Assembly (NCBI GenBank): GCA_007119835.1
Contig: SKOX01000226.1
Coordinates: 1-9,847, forward strand
From: Paracoccaceae bacterium
Lineage (GTDB): Bacteria > Pseudomonadota > Alphaproteobacteria > Rhodobacterales > Rhodobacteraceae
DNA length: 9,847 nt
Direction: 5' to 3'
Part shown: piece after piece, positions 1 to 9,140 of the stretch
Numbering within the stretch: position 1 is the stretch's first letter
Layout of the letters: each line of letters begins with the position of its first letter
Position numbers and translations under genes: made by a program
Notes under the pieces: generated by a model
The model's database searches: none
The model's input: the letters and a program-made list of their open reading frames with translations, nothing else
What the model was told of the DNA's origin: nothing

Positions 1-2298
<2,298 letters not shown>

Positions 2299-2307
2299 AA
2301 GTCTCAG

Positions 2308-2311
2308 TCCT

Positions 2312-2312
<1 letters not shown>
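2308..2312 (-). promoter_or_regulatory. fusA ribosome binding site
   Basis: Read on the minus strand this is AAGGA, nine bases before the ATG at 2298, and it touches the last base of the rpsG stop codon (2312-2314). It decides the fusA start in favour of 2298 over the in-frame upstream ATG at 2346. It also suggests that ribosomes finishing rpsG can reinitiate on fusA. Confidence 0.7.
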
Positions 2313-2794
<482 letters not shown>

Positions 2795-3166
2795 TTATTT
2801 CGGACGCTTCGCGCCGTACTTCGAGCGGCGCTGGCGGCGGTTCTTGACGCCCTGGGTGTCGAGCACGCCGCGCAGGATGTGATAGCGAACGCCGGGAAGA
2901 TCCTTCACGCGGCCGCCGCGGATCAGGACCACCGAGTGCTCCTGAAGATTGTGGCTCTCGCCCGGAATGTAGGAGATCACCTCGAAGCCGTTCGTCAGGC
3001 GAACCTTCGCGACCTTTCGCATCGCCGAGTTCGGCTTCTTGGGCGTCGTGGTGTAGACGCGCGTGCAGACGCCCCGCTTCTGCGGATTGCCCTGCAGGTG
3101 GATCGCCTTCTGGCGCTTGACTTTGGGCTGCCGCGGGTTGCGGATCAGCTGCTGGATCGTTGGCAT
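2795..3166 (-). CDS. rpsL: 30S ribosomal protein S12
   Basis: S12 sits at the decoding centre of the 30S subunit and controls fidelity; it is the classic target of streptomycin-resistance mutations. The 123-aa product contains [20 protein letters not shown] (residues 29-48) and [13 protein letters not shown] (84-96). Counting the initiator Met, positions 43 and 88 are both lysine and 91 is proline, the wild-type residues, so this gene shows no sign of a resistance allele. D89, the residue methylthiolated by RimO in E. coli, is present. The ATG at 3166 has GGGAAG five bases upstream, a moderate Shine-Dalgarno match. It is the first established gene of the operon, about 220 nt downstream of the predicted transcription start. 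Confidence 0.98.
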   Translation of the reverse strand: MPTIQQLIRNPRQPKVKRQKAIHLQGNPQKRGVCTRVYTTTPKKPNSAMRKVAKVRLTNGFEVISYIPGESHNLQEHSVVLIRGGRVKDLPGVRYHILRGVLDTQGVKNRRQRRSKYGAKRPK

Positions 3167-3179
3167 TCGGACTTCCCGT

Positions 3180-3374
3180 CTACAACCGTTCGTTTCGCCC
3201 GCTTCGCCGCGGGGGCTTTGCTGAGCCCGCTTTCACGGGTCCCGGCGCCCCGCCCTGCGGAACGCCAAATGCGCCGCGACGGGGCGCCTGGCCCCGCTGC
3301 GGCAGAATTCCAGAGGACTGGGGCGAACGCCCGAGTCGTGACCGCTTGGTTTTGGCTATTCGCAAGGAGGGCAT
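3180..3374 (-). CDS. Possible small basic leader ORF (64 codons), unrecognised
   Basis: I do not recognise this product and doubt it is a real gene. It begins ATG at 3374, with the purine-rich stretch GGAAGGGGG three bases upstream and about 15 nt after the predicted transcription start. It ends TAG 13 nt before rpsL, the same spacing as the other genes of the operon. The peptide starts [20 protein letters not shown] and is very rich in Arg, Lys, Gly and Pro, with one acidic residue (a Glu near the C-terminus). Against it, only 44 of 64 codons end in G or C, with ATA and several CGA codons, far below the neighbouring genes, and most of it overlaps a strong RNA hairpin. It could be a translated leader that senses ribosome state, or chance in an RNA leader. 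Confidence 0.2.
   Translation of the reverse strand: MPSLRIAKTKRSRLGRSPQSSGILPQRGQAPRRGAFGVPQGGAPGPVKAGSAKPPRRSGRNERL
3244..3288 (-). promoter_or_regulatory. Extended stem-loop in the str leader
   Basis: Arms GGCGCCCCG (3244-3252) and CGGGGCGCC (3280-3288) pair perfectly over 9 bp. Inside them GCGG (3257-3260) pairs with CCGC (3274-3277), and CGC (3263-3265) with GCG (3271-3273), giving a compact branched-free hairpin with internal loops. It ends about 78 nt before rpsL. There is no U-run after it on the minus strand, so it is not a standard intrinsic terminator. A regulatory or protein-binding leader element is the more natural reading. Confidence 0.5.
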
Positions 3375-3395
3375 GACCCCCTTCCGAGCGCGCGG

Positions 3396-3424
3396 AAACT
3401 ATGGGCCGGCACCGGGGATGTCAA
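3396..3424 (-). promoter_or_regulatory. Sigma-70-type promoter of the str operon
   Basis: On the minus strand a perfect -35 box TTGACA (3424-3419) is followed by a 17-nt spacer (3418-3402) and a -10 box TAGTTT (3401-3396). The ideal -35 and spacing with a relaxed -10 is typical of strong housekeeping promoters in alphaproteobacteria. Transcription would start near 3389 and run into rpsL, rpsG, fusA and tuf. It lies 135 bp from the start codon of the divergent superoxide dismutase gene. Confidence 0.75.
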
Positions 3425-3455
3425 CAGGCTAAACGAGGACTTCCGCGCAGCCTCA

Positions 3456-3522
3456 CGGGATGACAGTCCCGCCATCGTGCCGGAAGGGAACAGGACGGCG
3501 GCGATCCCTGTTGTTCCACAAC
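3456..3522. promoter_or_regulatory. Dyad symmetries upstream of the superoxide dismutase gene
   Basis: Three short inverted repeats lie in the divergent interval: CGGGA/TCCCG around a 6-nt centre (3456-3471), AACAGG/CCTGTT around 12 nt (3489-3512), and GTTGT/ACAAC around 3 nt (3510-3522). They lie where operators for the plus-strand gene would be expected. Each is short enough to arise by chance, and no convincing -35/-10 pair for the plus-strand gene could be picked out. No regulator is assigned. Confidence 0.2.
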
Positions 3523-3545
3523 CGACACGACCCCGAAGCAGCAAG

Positions 3546-3552
3546 AAGGAGG
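3546..3552 (+). promoter_or_regulatory. sodC ribosome binding site
   Basis: AAGGAGG lies six bases before the ATG at 3559, an almost perfect Shine-Dalgarno sequence. It fixes that start over the in-frame ATG at 3460, which would put 33 extra residues ahead of the signal peptide. Confidence 0.85.
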
Positions 3553-3558
3553 CATTTC

Positions 3559-4227
3559 ATGCCCACACTCCGCACCGACCCGAGGGGAGGTCCCTCGCTC
3601 GCCGCACTGGCGCTTGCCGCAATGCTCGCCGCGCCCGCAGGCGCCCAGGAGGATGGTTTCGCAGCCGACCTCGAGGTGCTCCAGGACGATGAAGCCGTCG
3701 CGCAGGATGCTCCAGCGCAGACGGCCCCCGAAGCGGCTCCGGAAACTCCCGACGACCCGGCCGAAGCCGGCCCCGGCGTGGAACCCGAGGTGCTGCCGGC
3801 GACCTTCATCAACCGGGAAGGCGAGGAAGTCGGTGCTGCGGCCATCCGCGAGGTACCGGCGGGCGGGGTACTGATCGACGTCAACGTCGAGGGGCTGCCG
3901 CCGGAGCGGTGGATCGGCTTTCACATCCACGAGGAGGGGGTGTGCGACCCCGAGGACGACTTCATGAGCGCAGGCGGGCATTTCGACCCGACGGATGCCG
4001 AGCATGGCTTCTTCGTCGAGGGAGGGCCGCACGCCGGCGACATGCCGAACCAGTTCGTCCCGGCCTCGGGCCTGCTCCGGGCCGAGGTCTACAACCACAT
4101 GGTGCAGTTCGATGGGGAGAACGGCATCCGGGGCCGCTCGCTCCTGATTCACGAGGAGCCGGACGATTACGAGAGCCAGCCTGCGGGCGACGCCGGCGGG
4201 CGCATTGCCTGCGCGGTCATCGAGTAG
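3559..4227 (+). CDS. sodC: Exported Cu/Zn superoxide dismutase
   Basis: This enzyme dismutates superoxide to oxygen and peroxide in the periplasm. The 222-aa precursor has a Sec-type signal peptide (hydrophobic core about 12-25, likely cleavage after AGA at residue 29). An acidic, Ala/Pro-rich linker follows (about 31-78), then the beta-barrel domain. The copper ligands match H122, H124 (GFHIHEEGVC), H141 (GGHFDP) and H198 (SLLIHEEPDDY). The zinc ligands match H141, H149, H158 and D161 (PHAGDMPN). C129 and C218 can form the conserved disulfide, and R215 corresponds to the active-site arginine in GGRIAC. All are intact, so it should be active. The linker is the only unusual part. It is divergent from the str operon and convergent with ggt; nothing links it functionally to either. 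Confidence 0.93.
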   Translation: MPTLRTDPRGGPSLAALALAAMLAAPAGAQEDGFAADLEVLQDDEAVAQDAPAQTAPEAAPETPDDPAEAGPGVEPEVLPATFINREGEEVGAAAIREVPAGGVLIDVNVEGLPPERWIGFHIHEEGVCDPEDDFMSAGGHFDPTDAEHGFFVEGGPHAGDMPNQFVPASGLLRAEVYNHMVQFDGENGIRGRSLLIHEEPDDYESQPAGDAGGRIACAVIE

Positions 4228-4245
4228 GCGGCCAGCGGCCCCTTC

Positions 4246-4273
4246 GGGAGGTGTCCACGCGTGGACACCTCCC
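4246..4273. repeat. Perfect 28-bp palindrome between convergent genes
   Basis: GGGAGGTGTCCACG (4246-4259) is followed at once by its exact reverse complement CGTGGACACCTCCC (4260-4273). The site lies 18 bp after the sodC stop and 65 bp before the ggt stop, the only notable structure in the 111-bp convergent gap. As RNA it forms a very stable hairpin from either strand, so it could end transcription of both genes, although neither side has a clear U-tract. It could also be one copy of a dispersed extragenic palindrome (REP-like) or a protein-binding site. The structure is seen directly; the role is inferred. Confidence 0.8.
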
Positions 4274-4338
4274 AACCATTCGATGAAAGGCCATACTCCG
4301 GAACAAGCGCGAAACACGGCTCCGGCGGGCGCGGCCCC

Positions 4339-6078
4339 TCAGTCGCCCGCCGCGACGCCTTCACGGCGCTTGTCGGCCGCGCCGGTCAGGCGGCCGTTCT
4401 CGATGCGGATGACGTGCAGGCCGGAGTTGAGGTCGCGGATGTCGGTGTCATGGCCGAGCGCCTCGAGCGCCTCGGCAAGCACCTCCGCCTCGGGGCCCGC
4501 CTCGATCCCGGTCGGGCCGTTGAAGTTGACGAGGTGCCGCTGGTCGATGGCCTCCTGAGGTTCCATCTCCCAGTCGAGGATGCGGATGACCGACCAGGCG
4601 GTGTAGGGGATGATCGCAATGCCGCCGGGCGACCCCGACAGCAGCAGCGGGCGACCGTCCTCGAGCACCACCGTCGGCGCCATCGACGAGCGCGGCCGCT
4701 TGCCGCCTTCGACGCGATTGGCGATCGGGCGTCCCTCCTCGTCCCGGGGCGCACGCGAGAAGTCGGTGAGCTCGTTGTTGAGCAGGAAGCCGTTCGTCAT
4801 CACCCGGCTGCCGAAACCGGTTTCGATGGTGGTGGTGGCCGAGACCATGTTGCCGTCGGCATCCGCGATGACGAAGTGCGTCGTGCCTTCCCGCGGCCGC
4901 GGCGCGTCGGGCGCGAGCAGCCGCGCCGCCTCCCAGGGCGGCTCGCCCGCCTCCGCCCGGCCCATCGAGCGCTCGGGATCGATCAGGGCCGCGCGCTCCG
5001 CGAGGTAGTCGCGGTCTAGCAAGCCCTCGGGCATGTCCACGTAATCGCTGTCGGCCATGTAGAGGGCGCGGTCGGCGAAGGCGAGACGCGAGGCCTCGAG
5101 GAACAGGTGGTTCGCCTCCATGCCAGGCCCCATGCCGGGCAAGTCGAACGCCTCGAGCATCCCGAGGATCTGGCCGATGGTCAGCGCGCCCGACGAAGGC
5201 GGGCCCATGCCGCAGACGTCGCGGCCGCGGTACTCGATGCAGACCGGCTCGCGCTCGACGACCTCGTAGGCGGTCATGTCCTCGATGGTGAGGATGCCGT
5301 TGTTCTCCTCGGTGCGCACGGCCTCGACGATCGCCTCGGCGATCTCGCCGGCGTAGAAGGGCCGCGCGCCCTCGGCCGCGTAGAGCCGCAGGGTCTCGGC
5401 GAAGGCGGGGTTCTGCAGGATGGTGCCGGCCTCGAGCGGAGCGCCGTCCGCATCGAAGAAGTAGGCGCGGGTCTCATCGAAGCGGTCGAGTTCGCGCGCA
5501 TCGGCGATGGCACCGGCGAGCCGCGAGCTCACCTCGAAGCCTTCCTCGGCAAGGTCGATGGCGGGCTGGACGAGCGCGGCCCAATCGAGGCGGCCGTGGC
5601 GCGCGTGCAGGGTCTCGAGCAGCATGGGCGTGCCGGGCACGCCGACCGAGCGGCCGCCGACGACCGCGTCCCAGAAGTCGACCGGCTCGCCGTCCTCGTC
5701 GAGCCAGTAGGTCTCGTCGGCCTCGAGCGGCGCGCGCTCCCGGCCGTCATAGGTGGCCAGCCGCGCGTTCTCGGCACTCCAGTGCACCACGAAGCCGCCG
5801 CCGCCGAGACCGGAGCTCTGCGGCTCGACGAGGTTGAGGACGAGCTGGACGGCGACCGCCGCATCCGCCGCCGTCCCGCCGGCTTCGAGGATCGCGAGGC
5901 CGGCCTCCGTCGCAAGCGGGTGGGCGGCGGCCACCATGTGGGTCTCCGCCGTGACCGACTGGCGCTCGGCGATCGCCCGGGTGTGCTCGGGCTGGGCCGG
6001 CGCCTCGGCCAGGGCCTGAGGGGCCGTGGCGGCGAGGAGTGCTGCGACGAGCGCGAGCCCGCGGCGGGCTTTCGTCAT
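4339..6078 (-). CDS. ggt: Gamma-glutamyltransferase / glutathione hydrolase proenzyme
   Basis: This enzyme cleaves the gamma-glutamyl bond of glutathione and related compounds, by hydrolysis or transfer to amino acids, in the periplasm. The 579-aa precursor has a signal peptide (MTKARRG, then a hydrophobic stretch to ALA at about 24). The large-subunit region carries SSGLGGGGF (88-96) and the substrate-binding Arg in DGRERAP (R113). The autoprocessing site is G398/T399 in GTTHFVIADADGNMVS; T399 would be the new N-terminal nucleophile of the small subunit. NNELTDF (434-440), KRPRSSMAPT (460-469) and SGSPGG (481-486) supply the remaining active-site loops. The segment between the second and third of these is a little shorter than in E. 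coli and lacks its lid tyrosine. The start at 6078 has GGGAGGT six bases upstream; the frame is open to 6636, but that would lose the signal peptide. It is divergent from the amidase gene (157 bp apart). Confidence 0.95.
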   Translation of the reverse strand: MTKARRGLALVAALLAATAPQALAEAPAQPEHTRAIAERQSVTAETHMVAAAHPLATEAGLAILEAGGTAADAAVAVQLVLNLVEPQSSGLGGGGFVVHWSAENARLATYDGRERAPLEADETYWLDEDGEPVDFWDAVVGGRSVGVPGTPMLLETLHARHGRLDWAALVQPAIDLAEEGFEVSSRLAGAIADARELDRFDETRAYFFDADGAPLEAGTILQNPAFAETLRLYAAEGARPFYAGEIAEAIVEAVRTEENNGILTIEDMTAYEVVEREPVCIEYRGRDVCGMGPPSSGALTIGQILGMLEAFDLPGMGPGMEANHLFLEASRLAFADRALYMADSDYVDMPEGLLDRDYLAERAALIDPERSMGRAEAGEPPWEAARLLAPDAPRPREGTTHFVIADADGNMVSATTTIETGFGSRVMTNGFLLNNELTDFSRAPRDEEGRPIANRVEGGKRPRSSMAPTVVLEDGRPLLLSGSPGGIAIIPYTAWSVIRILDWEMEPQEAIDQRHLVNFNGPTGIEAGPEAEVLAEALEALGHDTDIRDLNSGLHVIRIENGRLTGAADKRREGVAAGD

Positions 6079-6084
6079 GACGGT

Positions 6085-6091
6085 ACCTCCC
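6085..6091 (-). promoter_or_regulatory. ggt ribosome binding site
   Basis: Read on the minus strand this is GGGAGGT, six bases before the ATG at 6078. It selects the start that leaves the signal peptide at the N-terminus. The rest of the 157-bp divergent gap (6079-6235) shows no clear promoter or operator. Confidence 0.75.
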
Positions 6092-6235
6092 TCGTGGTCC
6101 GACCCGGACCGGCGCCCAGGCGCGTCACGAGTGTGGCACGCCCGGGCCGCAGCGGCCAGAGGCGGGCGAGAACGCATTTGCGGCGGCGGGTCTGCCGGCT
6201 TACCACGTGCGGGAAGGGCCGAGGGGAGACCGCAC

Positions 6236-7657
6236 ATGCAGATCACCGAAATGTCGGCCGTCGATCTTTCCCGTGCGATCCGGACGCGGGCGATCTCCTG
6301 CGTCGAGGTGATGCGCGCGACGCTCGACGCGATCGCGGCCCGGAACGGCGCGGCGAACGCGGTGGTGGCGCTGCGGCCGGAGGACGATCTGCTGGCCGAG
6401 GCGGCGCGGGCGGATGCGGCGTTGTCGCGTGGCGAGGTCGCGGGCTGGATGCACGGGATGCCGCACGCGGTGAAGGACACGACGGCCGCCGCCGGGCTCG
6501 CCTTCACGCAAGGCTCTCCCGTCTTCGCCGACCGGATCGCCGAGGCGGACGCGCCGCACGTGGCGCGGATGCGGGCGGCGGGCGCGATCTTCCTTGGCAA
6601 GACCAACGTGCCGGAGTTCGGCCTCGGCTCGCACACCTACAACGCCGTGTTCGGCGCGACGCGCAACCCTTACGATCCAGGGCGGACGGCAGGCGGGTCG
6701 AGCGGCGGGGCTGCGGTGGCGCTCGCGCTGCGGATGCTGCCGGTGGCCGACGGAAGCGACCATGCCGGCTCGCTGCGCAACCCGGCAGCGTTCAACAACC
6801 TCTTCGGGCTCAGACCGACGCTCGGTCGCGTTGTCGATCAGGTCGAGGAGGCGTTCAACGCGCGGCTGACGGTCTCGGGGCCGATGGCGCGGAGCGTCGA
6901 AGACCTCGCGGCGCTGCTCGCGACCCTAGCCGGGCCCGACCCGCGGGCGCCGCTGGCGCTCACTGACGATCCGGAGGCCTTCCGCGGCCCGTTGGCACGG
7001 CCGATGCAGGGGGTCCGCTTCGGCTGGCTCGGCGATCTCGAGGGGCATATCGCGACCGAGCCGGGAGTGCTCGAGATCAGCGAGGCGGCAGCACGGGTCT
7101 TCGAGGGTCTCGGCGCGCACGTGGAGCCGGCGCGGCTCGAGGGCTCGTTTGAGCCGGTCTTCCAGGCGTGGAAGACGCTCAGGCACTGGCAGGCGGGCGC
7201 TTCGCTGGCGCCGGTTTACGAGGCGCACCCCGAGCGCATGAAGCCCGAGGCGGTCTGGGAGGTCGAGGAGGGCCTGCGCCTCCCGGCCTTCGCGGTGGCA
7301 GAGGCGTCGGCGGTACGGACGGCCTGGTACGCGCAGGTGCTGCGGCTTTTCGAGCGGTTCGACTACCTGCTCCTGCCCGGCGGCCAGGTCTTCCCCTTCC
7401 CCATCGAAACCGACTGGCCGCGGGAGATCGCGGGGCGGACGATGGACACCTACCATCGATGGATGGAGGTGATGATCCCGGTGACGATGTCGGGCTGCCC
7501 GGCGATCAGCGTGCCGGCGGGCTTCGGGCCTCAGGGGCTGCCGATGGGGTTGCAGATCTGGGCGCCGTCGCGCGGCGAGTTCAGCCTGCTGCAGGTCGCC
7601 CACGCCCACGAGCAGGCGACGCGCTGGGTCGAGACGCGCCGGCCGCCCGGCACGTGA
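6236..7657 (+). CDS. Amidase (amidase signature family)
   Basis: This is a cytoplasmic Ser-cisSer-Lys hydrolase that cleaves a C-N amide bond; the substrate cannot be told from sequence. The 473-aa product has no signal peptide. The triad is visible with family spacing: K80 in GMPHAVKD, S155 in TAGGSSGGAA and the nucleophile S179 in ADGSDHAGSLRNPAAF (75 and 24 residues apart, as in GatA and FAAH-type enzymes). The nucleophile loop reads GSDHAGS rather than the commoner GTDTGGS. The C-terminal CPAISVPAGFGPQGLPMGLQ segment is typical. It is not likely to be GatA: no gatB or gatC is nearby and the nucleophile loop differs. The start at 6236 has GGGGAG upstream; earlier in-frame codons to 6026 lie inside the ggt 5' end. 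Its neighbour ggt also acts on a gamma-amide bond, but they work in different compartments. Confidence 0.92.
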   Translation: MQITEMSAVDLSRAIRTRAISCVEVMRATLDAIAARNGAANAVVALRPEDDLLAEAARADAALSRGEVAGWMHGMPHAVKDTTAAAGLAFTQGSPVFADRIAEADAPHVARMRAAGAIFLGKTNVPEFGLGSHTYNAVFGATRNPYDPGRTAGGSSGGAAVALALRMLPVADGSDHAGSLRNPAAFNNLFGLRPTLGRVVDQVEEAFNARLTVSGPMARSVEDLAALLATLAGPDPRAPLALTDDPEAFRGPLARPMQGVRFGWLGDLEGHIATEPGVLEISEAAARVFEGLGAHVEPARLEGSFEPVFQAWKTLRHWQAGASLAPVYEAHPERMKPEAVWEVEEGLRLPAFAVAEASAVRTAWYAQVLRLFERFDYLLLPGGQVFPFPIETDWPREIAGRTMDTYHRWMEVMIPVTMSGCPAISVPAGFGPQGLPMGLQIWAPSRGEFSLLQVAHAHEQATRWVETRRPPGT

Positions 7658-7994
7658 CGACGGTCCTGCGGCGGCTGGCGCCCGACGAGAGCGCGATCCG
7701 CCTCCCGAGGCGTGCGGGCGCACTTCACATCGCCGAAGCAGGGCCAAGGCCCCCGGATCGCGACGATCTAGGAGACGCTCGCGCTGCCCCTGCCCTCCCC
7801 GTCACCAACAACATTGTCTTGGGCCACGAGCTCCGGCCGCCGGGCCTCCCGGACGGCGGACCCGGATGCTCGACCGGCAGGCGATGGAGAAGTTCGTGCA
7901 GACGAAGCCGTCAGATCCGGGCCCCTGACGATCCCCAGCATCAACCAGCCGGTCGAGACCTCTCGGCCCGGCCGCGCGGCTTCGGGCCAGCCTG
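7658..7994. other. 337-bp gap between convergent genes; possible gene remnant
   Basis: No convincing gene is present. A small hairpin, CGCCT-CCCG-AGGCG (7699-7712), 42 bp after the amidase stop could be a weak terminator. A 10-bp inverted repeat, CTCGACCGGC (7869-7878) and GCCGGTCGAG (7948-7957), encloses 69 bp. Within it the plus-strand frame 7866-7928 reads MLDRQAMEKFVQTKPSDPGP and stops; its first 15 codons all end in G or C, like real genes here, but upstream the frame is unremarkable and there is no clear ribosome binding site. This may be the 3' tail of a lost gene. I do not recognise it. Confidence 0.3.
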
Positions 7995-9140
7995 TCACAT
8001 CGCGGCGACAAAAAGCTCCCGCGTGTTTTCCGGGGTCATCTGGACCGGATTGCCACCCACGCTGGGGTCGTCCAGTGCCATGGCGGTCAGGTCGTCGAGG
8101 CGCGCCCTCTCGACCCCGAGCGTGGCGAGCCCTTCCAGGATACCGAAGGTCGCGTTGAGCTCGTCCACGCGGGCGGCAAAACCGTCGAACCCTCCCTCGA
8201 GACCCAGGTAAGCCGCCGCCGCCGCAAGCTTCTCCTCCACCGCCGGGCGGTTGAAGCGCAGCACCGCAGGCATGACGACCGCGTTCGTCGTGCCGTGGTG
8301 GGTGTCGTAGACCGCCCCGACCGGGTGCGAGAGCGCGTGGATCGCGCCGAGGCCCTTCTGAAACGCGACCGCGCCCATCGCGGCGGCCGACATCATCTGC
8401 GCCCGCGCCTCGAGATCGGCGCCGTCGGCATAGGCACGGGGCAGGTATCCGTTGACGAGCCTCAACCCCTCGAGCGCGATCCCGTGGCTCATCGGGTGGT
8501 AGTGCGGCGAGCAATAGGCCTCGAGGCAGTGGGCGAAGGCGTCCATGCCGGTGCCCGCCGTGATCCACCGGGGCATGCCCACGGTGAGCTCGGGGTCCAT
8601 GATGACGACGGTGGGCAGGACCTTCGGGTGGAAGATGATCTTCTTCACGTGGGTTTCGGCGTTGGTGATGACGCTGGCGCGACCGACTTCCGAGCCGGTT
8701 CCGGCGGTCGTCGGCACCGCGACGATCGGCGCGATGCCCGAAGGATCCGCTCGCGTCCACCAGTCGCCGATGTCCTCGAAATCCCACAGCGGGCGCGTCT
8801 GGCCCGACATGAAGGCGACCATCTTGCCAAGGTCGAGCCCCGAGCCGCCGCCGAAGGCCACGACGCCGTCATGGCCGCCGGCGCGGTAGGCCTCGCACCC
8901 TGCTGCGAGGTTCTTCTCGTTGGGGTTGGGGTCGACCTCGGCGAAGAGCGCGCGGCCGAGGCCCGCCGCCCCGAGGATGTCGAGGGCGCGGCCCGTGATC
9001 TCCATCGCCGCGAGCCCGCTGTCGGTCACCAGAAGCGGCCGCCGGATGTCCGCCTGTTCGCAGGCGTCCGCAAGCTCCGCGATGCGGCCGGCCCCAAACC
9101 GGATCGCGGTCGGATAGGACCAGTTGGCGACGGGGATCAT
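7995..9140 (-). CDS. Iron-containing alcohol dehydrogenase (group III)
   Basis: This is a cytoplasmic NAD(P)-dependent oxidoreductase interconverting an alcohol and an aldehyde or ketone; the substrate is unknown. The 381-aa length is normal for the family. The N-terminal nucleotide-binding half has GGGSGLDLGK (97-106) and PTTAGTGSE (143-151). The C-terminal half holds the metal ligands matching FucO: D200 and H204 in GTGMDAFAHCLEAY, H268 in AIHALSHPVGA and H282 in THHGTTNAVVMP, with the usual 14-residue spacing between the last two. The start at 9140 overlaps the aldehyde dehydrogenase stop as ATGA, with AAGG-rich sequence just upstream, so translation is probably coupled. The pair likely runs alcohol to aldehyde to acid, or clears a shared aldehyde intermediate. 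Confidence 0.94.
   Translation of the reverse strand: MIPVANWSYPTAIRFGAGRIAELADACEQADIRRPLLVTDSGLAAMEITGRALDILGAAGLGRALFAEVDPNPNEKNLAAGCEAYRAGGHDGVVAFGGGSGLDLGKMVAFMSGQTRPLWDFEDIGDWWTRADPSGIAPIVAVPTTAGTGSEVGRASVITNAETHVKKIIFHPKVLPTVVIMDPELTVGMPRWITAGTGMDAFAHCLEAYCSPHYHPMSHGIALEGLRLVNGYLPRAYADGADLEARAQMMSAAAMGAVAFQKGLGAIHALSHPVGAVYDTHHGTTNAVVMPAVLRFNRPAVEEKLAAAAAYLGLEGGFDGFAARVDELNATFGILEGLATLGVERARLDDLTAMALDDPSVGGNPVQMTPENTRELFVAAM

Larger units (their letters stand above)
3167..3390 (-). promoter_or_regulatory. Long 5' leader of the str operon mRNA
   Basis: This is the stretch between the predicted transcription start (near 3389) and the rpsL start codon. It is unusually long for a simple untranslated region. 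It contains a strong hairpin (3244-3288), shorter competing hairpins around 3210-3241 built on GGGCT/AGCCC and CCCG/CGGG arms, and an open frame of 64 codons covering nearly its whole length. Known str operons are controlled by ribosomal-protein feedback and by growth rate, so a structured leader here could be an autoregulatory or attenuation element. That role is inference; only the arrangement is seen. Confidence 0.45.

Noticed and set aside
3460..3558. Upstream ATG extending sodC by 33 codons
   Set aside because: It would bury the signal peptide behind a charged segment; AAGGAGG sits before the ATG at 3559.
6133..6152. TGGCACG motif resembling a sigma-54 -24 element
   Set aside because: The bases at the required distance do not give the GC of the -12 element, so the promoter pattern fails.
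6079..6636. N-terminal extension of ggt by 186 codons
   Set aside because: It runs antisense through the amidase gene, has low-complexity composition and would displace the signal peptide.
5107..6966. Plus-strand 619-codon frame opposite ggt
   Set aside because: It is a shadow of ggt and the amidase with biased Arg/Gly/Asp composition and no motif.
7168..8211. Long plus-strand frame across the amidase end, the gap and the alcohol dehydrogenase
   Set aside because: It overlaps two clear genes in the wrong frame or strand and has no recognisable domain; it reflects high GC content.
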